A DNA stretch of 12,486 bases from Sulfurospirillum arcachonense (GTDB lineage Bacteria > Campylobacterota > Campylobacteria > Campylobacterales > Sulfurospirillaceae). The notes beneath the pieces were generated by a model. That model worked only from the letters and a program-made list of their open reading frames with translations, was not told where the DNA came from and ran no database searches. The stretch covers positions 1 through 12,486 of the forward strand of contig DQTM01000071.1 in assembly GCA_015662785.1 (NCBI GenBank), in the 5' to 3' direction. A program made the position numbers and the translations under genes. Shown one piece after another: positions 5,927 to 11,414 of the stretch (the stretch's first letter is position 1; each line of letters starts with the position of its first letter).

Positions 5927-7149
5927 TGAAAAGCGTACCACTTTTTCTCAGCAAAAGAGAGACTATTTCTACTCTTTTGGTGATTGTGGTACTTTTTCTC
6001 TCTTCACTCTCATATGAATTTTATAAATACAAAAAAATTACAACCTATTCTTTACATGTAGCAAATGCAAAAGTTCTTAATAGTTACCAAAAAGAGGACA
6101 AAGATTATAGAGTATTAAAACTAAAAAGTAAAGATTTGATTTTTTACACAACAAATCAAAAAGCTCTCGGTAGAGGTGATAAAGTAAAGGCAATTATCTA
6201 TACAAAAAACATAAATTTTTATAGCTATCTAAAAGGCTTTTATACTCCCTTGAAATCTCTACATGTAAAGAGTAAAGCTGAAAAAAACAGTATTGTAGAT
6301 TTTGTGCAAACTCAGCACTCGTCTTTAGTTACAAAAGAGATATATAGTGCACTATTTTTTGCAATGCCTATTTCGAAAGAGTTGCGTGAAAACATCACAA
6401 AGTGGGGAATTACCCATTTGGTAGCAATAAGTGGGTTTCATCTTGGGATTTTGAGTGCAATTTTGTTTTTTTTGTTAAAGCCAATCTATGCTTTTTTTCA
6501 AGATAGATATTTTCCTTATAGAAATAGAACTGCCGATTTAGCATTTATTGTTTTTTTACTTTTGGGAAGTTATGCCTATTTTATTGATATGACACCATCT
6601 GTTTTAAGAGCATACACCATGAGTTTGATAGGATTTTTTTTATTTTCAAGAAATGTAAAAATAATCTCATTTGGAACTCTGTTTTTTACTGTTAGTATGG
6701 TTCTTATTTTGTTTCCAAAGTTGATGTTTTCTATAGCTTTTTGGTTTTCTGTGAGTGGCGTATTTTTTATATTTCTGTTTTTATACCATTTTTCAAATCT
6801 TAGTAAAGTATCCATCTTTATTCTTTTGCACTTTTGGGTTTATGTTTTAATGCTTCCAATAGTTCATTTTGTATTTGAAGTTTTTAGTGTTTATCAGCTT
6901 TTTTCACCATTTTTGAGTATGCTTTTTATACTTTTCTATCCACTTAGTTTGGCTTTACATGTAGTTGGTTTAGGAGCAGTTATGGATAGCTTTTTGATTT
7001 GGTTTTTTTCTTTACATGTAGAGATTGATTTGATAGTTACTCCACTGTGGTTTTTTGTGAGTTATATTATGTTATCGTTATTGGCTATTAGGTTTAGGTT
7101 GCTTGCTTTTTTCTTGCCTCTCTTCGCTTTCTCTCTGTTTTTCATCTAA
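5926..7149 (+). CDS. comEC: ComEC/Rec2-type competence protein, short form (DNA-uptake channel)
   Basis: 407-aa inner-membrane protein. A first membrane segment lies near residues 15-30, followed by a soluble region (about 35-115) expected to be the N-terminal OB-like domain, and then the polytopic Competence domain with the diagnostic THLVAISGFHLGIL motif at about 163-176. In transformation ComEC carries single-stranded DNA across the cytoplasmic membrane. The protein ends after the membrane domain and lacks the C-terminal metallo-beta-lactamase-like domain of the roughly 780-aa Bacillus form; short versions occur in Helicobacter and relatives. The ATG at 5926 overlaps the dnaB stop; a TTG at 5923 is in frame but less likely. 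Four copies of TTACATGTAG lie inside it, at codons 42-45, 111-114, 344-346 and 363-365. The last 72 bases overlap the 3' end of the opposing yihY-family gene. Confidence 0.88.
   Translation: MKSVPLFLSKRETISTLLVIVVLFLSSLSYEFYKYKKITTYSLHVANAKVLNSYQKEDKDYRVLKLKSKDLIFYTTNQKALGRGDKVKAIIYTKNINFYSYLKGFYTPLKSLHVKSKAEKNSIVDFVQTQHSSLVTKEIYSALFFAMPISKELRENITKWGITHLVAISGFHLGILSAILFFLLKPIYAFFQDRYFPYRNRTADLAFIVFLLLGSYAYFIDMTPSVLRAYTMSLIGFFLFSRNVKIISFGTLFFTVSMVLILFPKLMFSIAFWFSVSGVFFIFLFLYHFSNLSKVSIFILLHFWVYVLMLPIVHFVFEVFSVYQLFSPFLSMLFILFYPLSLALHVVGLGAVMDSFLIWFFSLHVEIDLIVTPLWFFVSYIMLSLLAIRFRLLAFFLPLFAFSLFFI
6051..6061 (+). repeat. Oriented repeat TTTACATGTAG, copy 6
   Basis: Exact 11-mer preceded by C, in comEC just after the first membrane segment; read as Ser-Leu-His-Val-Ala. 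Confidence 0.85.
6259..6269 (-). repeat. Oriented repeat TTTACATGTAG, copy 7 (reverse orientation)
   Basis: CTACATGTAAA on plus, in comEC; the minus strand reads CTTTACATGTAGAGATT, the full loose consensus. It is read as Ser-Leu-His-Val-Lys. Confidence 0.85.
6954..6964 (+). repeat. Oriented repeat TTTACATGTAG, copy 8
   Basis: Exact 11-mer preceded by C in comEC, 57 bases before copy 9 in the same orientation; read as Ala-Leu-His-Val-Val in a hydrophobic segment. Confidence 0.85.
7011..7021 (+). repeat. Oriented repeat TTTACATGTAG, copy 9
   Basis: Exact 11-mer preceded by C, followed by AGATTGA, near the comEC C-terminus (FSLHVEIDL). Confidence 0.85.
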
Positions 7150-7917
7150 CACTGAACAAAGTTTTGCTCCATAAATATAGATAAGCCATGAGAAATAAAC
7201 CCATAAAAAGAAAAACATCAAGATACTAAATGAACCATAAATACTAAGATAAGTCTTATTATAAGCCACATAGTAAATAAATAGTGATTTTGAACTATAC
7301 CACGTAAGAGAAGTAATAAAAGATGCTAAAAGTGTACTTTTTTTCTTTAGTGGCTTATTTGCAGAAATCATAAACATGATGAAAAATAGAAACCAGATAA
7401 TAAAATATGGTAAAAATGGAAGTAGATTAATCGAACTTGTTATTTCATTTGAACTTAGAAAATTGTTTATAATAGATGATAGATAAAATGAAAGACCAAG
7501 TCCCAAAGGCATCATGGTAAGCATAGTCCAGTATGTAGTAACTGACTCCCAAAGAGTTCTTTTTTTGGTATTGAAAATCTTGCTCATAATCTTCTCATAA
7601 TCTAAAAAGAACATCATTGAAACATATAAAACAAAGATAAAACCAGTTATGCCCATACTGCCTGTGTTCTCCATAAACTTGTTTATGTATGGGGCTACTA
7701 CATCTTGTTGAGCTGGCATAAGAGAGTTAAATATGAAGTGTTGAATTTTTTCATAGTACTCTTTAAAGCTTGGCATTTTAGTAAATATACTAAAAGATAT
7801 GAGTAAAATAGGGATTAAAGAGAGTATCGTATGAAAACTCAAAGATGAAGAGTAGTGAGCAATTGAGGGGTCTTTTACCTTTTTTAGAAATGTTATTGCT
7901 TGTTCTTTGGTTACCAT
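7078..7917 (-). CDS. YihY/virulence factor BrkB family inner-membrane protein
   Basis: 279-aa membrane protein of the YihY/BrkB (formerly 'ribonuclease BN') family. The family's early pattern is visible (AHYSSSLSFHTILSLIPILLISFSIF), then about six hydrophobic segments near residues 30-46, 88-106, 129-149, 164-184, 194-216 and 228-254, and a charged, Glu/Lys-rich tail of about 25 residues. The family's molecular role is not established; the old RNase annotation belongs to another protein. I place the start at ATG 7917-7915, because GGAGG lies six bases upstream. The frame stays open to 7989, but that adds a non-family N-terminal stretch. The gene is the last of a minus-strand trio. Its hydrophilic tail is encoded opposite the C-terminal codons of comEC, so the two convergent genes share 72 bp and no terminator separates them. 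Confidence 0.85.
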   Translation of the reverse strand: MVTKEQAITFLKKVKDPSIAHYSSSLSFHTILSLIPILLISFSIFTKMPSFKEYYEKIQHFIFNSLMPAQQDVVAPYINKFMENTGSMGITGFIFVLYVSMMFFLDYEKIMSKIFNTKKRTLWESVTTYWTMLTMMPLGLGLSFYLSSIINNFLSSNEITSSINLLPFLPYFIIWFLFFIMFMISANKPLKKKSTLLASFITSLTWYSSKSLFIYYVAYNKTYLSIYGSFSILMFFFLWVYFSWLIYIYGAKLCSVLDEKQRESEERQEKSKQPKPNSQ

Positions 7918-8015
7918 ACGTGTCCTCCAATATGTAGTCGAGGACAGGCATCTTTTACTTTGTAAAAGCAGCCAGTCCCGCTCCATCATCTTTTATTGCT
8001 TTTCTTATAGAAAAG
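7918..8015 (-). promoter_or_regulatory. Structured leader between glcD and the yihY-family gene, with competing hairpins over the ribosome binding site
   Basis: Three inverted repeats lie in under 100 bases. First, directly at the glcD stop, 7998-8005 pairs with 8009-8016 (8 bp, 3-base loop). Second, 7942-7978 folds as a long hairpin: GGAC/GTCC and GGC/GCC arms with one mismatch, a small internal loop, then CTTTTAC/GTAAAAG with a 3-base loop. Third, 7921-7927 (TGTCCTC) is complementary to 7940-7946 (GAGGACA). In the minus-strand RNA the third hairpin buries the GGAGG at 7928-7924 that serves the ATG at 7917. The second and third share 7942-7946, so they exclude each other, as in an attenuator or riboswitch-like switch. 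None is followed by a U tract, so none looks like an intrinsic terminator. The pairings are read from sequence; regulation is inference. The stretch could also be a dispersed repeat. Confidence 0.45.
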
Positions 8016-9395
8016 CTACAGTCCCATCTTGTTTGGGTTTAGTATATTGTTTGGATCAAAGGCTTTTTTAATAGAGCGAAAAAGTTCCATCTCTCCATCA
8101 CTAAATGCTAAGTGCATATAAGGAGCTTTACTAAGCCCAATACCATGTTCACCACTTAGTGTTCCCTCAAGAGCAATTGTAGCTTTGAAAATCTCTTCTA
8201 TGGCTTGGTGTCCAATTTCTAACTGTTTTTCATCACTTCCATCTACCATAACATTTGTGTGAACATTGCCATCTCCAGTATGCCCAAAACATGGTACTTT
8301 TACATTATACTTTTTAGAAATTTCTCCGATTTCTTTAAGTAGTTGCGGAAGTTTGTTTCTTGGAACTGTTATATCTTCGTTTAGTTTTTTACTTCCGTAT
8401 ATAGTTATGCTTTGTGAGGCATTTTTTCTAGCAAACCATAAATCAGCTGCTTCTTTTTCATCTTTTGAAACTTTAAAGTTTGTACATCCGTTCTCATTAA
8501 ACTTAGTATTTAGTATTTTTAATTGATTTTCAAGTTCAACTTCAAGATTCCCATCAATAGTTGCTATTAAAATTGCTCCAGCTTCTGTTGGTAATCCTTT
8601 GCTGTATTTTTGTTCAACTGCACGTATGGTTAAGTTATCTAAAAACTCCATTGCTACAGGAGTAACACCTGCTGCCATTGTTTTATATACTGCGTTCATA
8701 GCATCATTTACAGTTGGAAAAATACCCATCATGCTTTGACTTAGTTTTGGTTTTGAGATTAGTTTTAGTGTTATTTCTGTAATACATCCAAGAGTACCTT
8801 CACTAGCTATGATAATACCAGCTGTGTTATAACCAGCTACGTCTTTAATAGTTCTCTTTCCTGCTCGGATAATTTCGCCATTTGGAATGACCACGCGTAG
8901 TGCCATAACATAGTCTTTTGTTATACCATATTTTGCTGCTCTCATGCCACCAGCATTTTCAGCTACATTTCCACCTATGGTAGAGTAGTTCTCACTTGCT
9001 GGATCTGGAGGGTAAAAAAGTCCTACCTCTTCAACTGCATTTTGTAAATCCATATTGATGACACCTGGTTGAACTACGGCAACCATGTTTTCCATGTCAA
9101 TTTCGAGGATTTTGTTCATATGTTTTTCGTATGCTAAGATGATGCCACCATCAGCTGGTAAAGCCCCACCTGTAAAACCACTACCAGCACCACGAGGAGT
9201 GATGATGATTTTGTGTTCATTGCAGTATTTTAGAATCTCACTAACATCTTGCTCATCTCTAGGGAATATAACTAAATCTGGTTCATATCTGTTTCTAGTC
9301 GCATCATAAGCATAAGCTATCAGGTGAGCTTTATCGTCATAAACATTGTCACTCCCAACTAGCTTTTTAAAATATTCTACATGTAAAGTTTTCAT
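8016..9395 (-). CDS. glcD: FAD-linked oxidase of the GlcD family (glycolate or D-lactate dehydrogenase type)
   Basis: 459-aa flavoprotein. An N-terminal PCMH-type FAD-binding domain holds PRGAGSGFTGGALP (67-80) and the GGNVAENAGGMRAAKYG stretch (about 141-157). The C-terminal FAD-oxidase domain holds GHTGDGNVH (371-379) and SGEHGIG (414-420), the conserved substrate/metal region. Family members oxidise 2-hydroxy acids such as glycolate or D-lactate and pass electrons to the respiratory chain or to partner subunits. No glcE or glcF partner is next to it, so a stand-alone D-lactate dehydrogenase-type role is as plausible as glycolate oxidation. The ATG directly follows the TAG of the upstream gene, with AGGA six bases before it. 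A repeat copy (CTACATGTAAA on plus) spans codons 4-6, giving MKTLHVEYF. Confidence 0.88.
   Translation of the reverse strand: MKTLHVEYFKKLVGSDNVYDDKAHLIAYAYDATRNRYEPDLVIFPRDEQDVSEILKYCNEHKIIITPRGAGSGFTGGALPADGGIILAYEKHMNKILEIDMENMVAVVQPGVINMDLQNAVEEVGLFYPPDPASENYSTIGGNVAENAGGMRAAKYGITKDYVMALRVVIPNGEIIRAGKRTIKDVAGYNTAGIIIASEGTLGCITEITLKLISKPKLSQSMMGIFPTVNDAMNAVYKTMAAGVTPVAMEFLDNLTIRAVEQKYSKGLPTEAGAILIATIDGNLEVELENQLKILNTKFNENGCTNFKVSKDEKEAADLWFARKNASQSITIYGSKKLNEDITVPRNKLPQLLKEIGEISKKYNVKVPCFGHTGDGNVHTNVMVDGSDEKQLEIGHQAIEEIFKATIALEGTLSGEHGIGLSKAPYMHLAFSDGEMELFRSIKKAFDPNNILNPNKMGL
9377..9387 (-). repeat. Oriented repeat TTTACATGTAG, copy 10
   Basis: CTACATGTAAA on plus, at codons 3-7 of glcD; it is in the sense orientation of that minus-strand gene and read as Thr-Leu-His-Val-Glu. 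Confidence 0.85.
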
Positions 9396-10112
9396 CTACT
9401 TTCCTATCACACTTCTATAGTGAGAATTATAATCTGTTATCTCAGAGCTACTCCATTTGATCCAGCTAGTATCTATGTTTTTTACTCTACTGTAAAAAGG
9501 AACTTGAGCTTTTTTGATATGCCCTGTTTTTACTTCCTTGACACTTTTAAAGTTATTACAATCAACAAAATATCCTTTATTGTTCAGTGCAAAGAAGATA
9601 AGTCCTGTTGAATTAATTTCACAAACTTTTTGAAATATTTCTCTATCTGGATTTGGTCTGAATATTTTTGCTAAATATGCTCCAACAATGTCAGGATGTA
9701 CCCAATTTATATCTTTAAAGTGTGTTGTAACTTCTTTGTAAACTTTATAGTTAGGTGCCACTATAAGAGCTCTATCGTAGAGATAGTTTAGTGTAACTTT
9801 GTCACCTACAGCAGGTAAAATTCCTGGTTTTGGAAATGCAGTTTGAGTAGAAAGTTTATATACACCAAATCTGATAGTTGCTTTATCTCCATCTTTTTTA
9901 ATGACATCAGCACGTGCTACAATAGTAGATATACCTTGTTTAAAAGTGTGGGTAACGATTCCTGATGAGCCTAGAACTATATCATTAGAGTTTTTTATAA
10001 CAGCATTTCTACCGTTGATTTCAAGTATCTCTGCACTAAATTCACTGAAAAGTGGCTTAGCACTTACACTCTGGATTAAAAATATACTAATGATGACCAA
10101 TAACTTACGCAA
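9396..10112 (-). CDS. PgbA-like exported protein (plasminogen-binding protein PgbA N-terminal domain family)
   Basis: I start this gene at TTG 10112-10110: AGGAG sits five bases upstream, and the resulting 238-aa product opens with a clear signal peptide (MRKLLVIISIFLIQSVSA, then KPLFSEF). The open frame runs further, to 10337, but that extension has no signal-peptide logic and would overlap the divergent peptidase gene. The body (SAEILEINGRNAVIK, LGSSGIVTHTF, STIVARADVI, GDKVTLNYLYDRALIVAPNYKVYKEVT, HPDIVGAYLAKIFRPNP, GLIFFALNNKGYFVDC, QVPFYSRVKNI) resembles the N-terminal domain of Helicobacter PgbA/PgbB as I remember it. It lacks the long charged C-terminal tail linked with plasminogen binding, so host binding should not be assumed; a periplasmic or surface role is more neutral. 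Two cysteines near the C-terminus could pair. It is first in a unit with glcD, whose ATG abuts its stop. Confidence 0.7.
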   Translation of the reverse strand: MRKLLVIISIFLIQSVSAKPLFSEFSAEILEINGRNAVIKNSNDIVLGSSGIVTHTFKQGISTIVARADVIKKDGDKATIRFGVYKLSTQTAFPKPGILPAVGDKVTLNYLYDRALIVAPNYKVYKEVTTHFKDINWVHPDIVGAYLAKIFRPNPDREIFQKVCEINSTGLIFFALNNKGYFVDCNNFKSVKEVKTGHIKKAQVPFYSRVKNIDTSWIKWSSSEITDYNSHYRSVIGK

Positions 10113-10221
10113 TGGAACTCCTTTTGCTTCTTTAAATATAACGTGGATTATACTATAACAGTTTTTAAAAGAACATTTAGAGTTGTTTAGATAGAATATC
10201 CTCACTATAAAAGGGCAGTGA
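10113..10221. promoter_or_regulatory. Divergent promoter region between the PgbA-like gene and the csd3-like gene
   Basis: For the minus-strand unit, a perfect TATAAT lies at 10152-10147 (minus), giving a transcript start near 10140 and a leader of about 28 bases before the TTG; the position 17 bases further upstream reads TGTTCT, a poor -35. For the plus-strand unit the best -10 is TAGAAT at 10192-10197, with a start near 10204 and no convincing -35. The rest is AT-rich with short T and A runs. Both calls are by eye. Confidence 0.45.
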
Positions 10222-11406
10222 ATGATAAAAGTATTTTTGGTATTAGTATTTTGGGCAATTTCACTTAGTGCTTCTACTTTACATGTAGAGAACTGGGCAA
10301 AAGGTGAGACGTTTTTAACTTTTTTGGAGAAAAACAAACTTCCTCTTGATATATATTATAATTTAGATAGAGAAGAACAAGAGTTAGCTACAGAAATAAT
10401 GTCAGGTATAAAGTATCAGATTCTTAAAAATGAAGATGATGTAATAGAACAAGTGATGATTCCTATAGGTGAAGAGCTACAGCTTCATCTTATTAAAGAT
10501 GGGGACAATTATAATTTAACAACAACTCCTATATCGTTTCAAGAAGAGAAATTAATAGTTACTATAGAGATAAAACATTCACCTTATCAAGATATTATTA
10601 ATGAAACAAATAACTATCTTTTAGCACATGAATTTATACAAGCTTTTAAAAATAGTGTAAATTTTAAAAGACTTAGAAAAGGCGATAGAGTAGTTATATT
10701 TTATACAAAAAGAACAAGACTTGGTCGTCAATTTGGCTCACCTAAGATAGAAGCCTCTATGGTTGAAGTTAGAGGTCGTAAGAATTATGTGTTTAGTTAT
10801 AATAAAGGTAGATTTTATGATTCTAAAGGTAAAGAAGTTGAGGGTTTTTTCTTAGCTAAGCCAGTAAACTATTATAGGGTATCTTCTAAGTTTACATACA
10901 AAAGATGGCATCCTATTTTAAAAAGATATAGAGCACACTTGGGCATTGACTATGCTGCAAGAAGAGGTGCACCTATAAAAGCTGCTGGTAATGGTAAAAT
11001 TATTCAGCTTGGTAGAAAAGGTGGTTATGGTAAAACTATAACTATACGCCACGACAATGGGTATAAAACTCTGTATGCTCACATGAAAGGCTATAAAAAA
11101 GGCATGAAGTGCGGAAAGTGGGTTAAAAAAGGACAGACTATAGGTTATGTTGGAAGTACGGGCATAAGTACTGGTCCTCATCTTCACTTCGGATTGTATA
11201 AGAACAATCGTGCTATAAATCCAAATAGCGTTGTAAAAGTGACAAAGTCTAAACTATCAGGTAAAAAGAGAAAAGAGTTTTTTACATATATTAAACAGTA
11301 TAAAGAAAAAATAGAAGTTGCTTTAAATGACTACAAAAATCCAACAAAAGAGAAATCTTTTGACTATATAGTAAGCTTAGATAGTATCAAAGAGACTATT
11401 CAATAG
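10222..11406 (+). CDS. csd3: M23 family peptidoglycan metallopeptidase, Csd3/HdpA/Pgp3-like
   Basis: 394-aa exported LytM-type peptidase. A signal peptide (MIKVFLVLVFWAISLSA) is followed by a mature region of about 200 residues resembling the regulatory domains of Helicobacter Csd3 (403 aa), then the catalytic domain. The catalytic set is complete: H239 and D243 (HLGID), H287 (LYAHMKG), H320 and H322 (GPHLHFG); H239, D243 and H322 should bind zinc. In Helicobacter and Campylobacter this enzyme trims peptide crosslinks and terminal D-Ala in the periplasm and sets helical cell shape; that role is inferred here from similarity. The signal peptide is followed at codons 20-22 by a TTACATGTAG repeat (STLHVENW). 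ATG 10222 has AAAGGG/GGGCAG upstream as a weak ribosome binding site. The mgtE start follows eight bases after the stop. Confidence 0.87.
   Translation: MIKVFLVLVFWAISLSASTLHVENWAKGETFLTFLEKNKLPLDIYYNLDREEQELATEIMSGIKYQILKNEDDVIEQVMIPIGEELQLHLIKDGDNYNLTTTPISFQEEKLIVTIEIKHSPYQDIINETNNYLLAHEFIQAFKNSVNFKRLRKGDRVVIFYTKRTRLGRQFGSPKIEASMVEVRGRKNYVFSYNKGRFYDSKGKEVEGFFLAKPVNYYRVSSKFTYKRWHPILKRYRAHLGIDYAARRGAPIKAAGNGKIIQLGRKGGYGKTITIRHDNGYKTLYAHMKGYKKGMKCGKWVKKGQTIGYVGSTGISTGPHLHFGLYKNNRAINPNSVVKVTKSKLSGKKRKEFFTYIKQYKEKIEVALNDYKNPTKEKSFDYIVSLDSIKETIQ
10278..10288 (+). repeat. Oriented repeat TTTACATGTAG, copy 11
   Basis: Exact 11-mer preceded by C and followed by AGA, just after the signal peptide of the csd3-like gene (STLHVENW). 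Confidence 0.85.
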
Positions 11407-11414
11407 GACAAAAA

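Noticed and set aside
7918..7989. A 24-residue N-terminal extension of the YihY-family protein
   Set aside because: The strong GGAGG six bases before ATG 7917, the hairpins in the DNA, and the lack of family similarity all favour the shorter protein.
7998..8016. Intrinsic terminator after glcD
   Set aside because: The 8-bp stem is almost all A/T and is not followed by a T tract on the minus strand; downstream yihY is probably cotranscribed.
8266..9309. Plus-strand open frames at 8266-8526, 9085-9309 and similar ones opposite other genes
   Set aside because: They lie wholly opposite glcD or other conserved genes, lack ribosome binding sites and show no recognisable domains.
9396..10337. A 313-aa form of the PgbA-like protein
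   Set aside because: The extra 75 residues precede a well-placed AGGAG, TTG start and signal peptide, and would overlap the divergent peptidase gene and its promoter.
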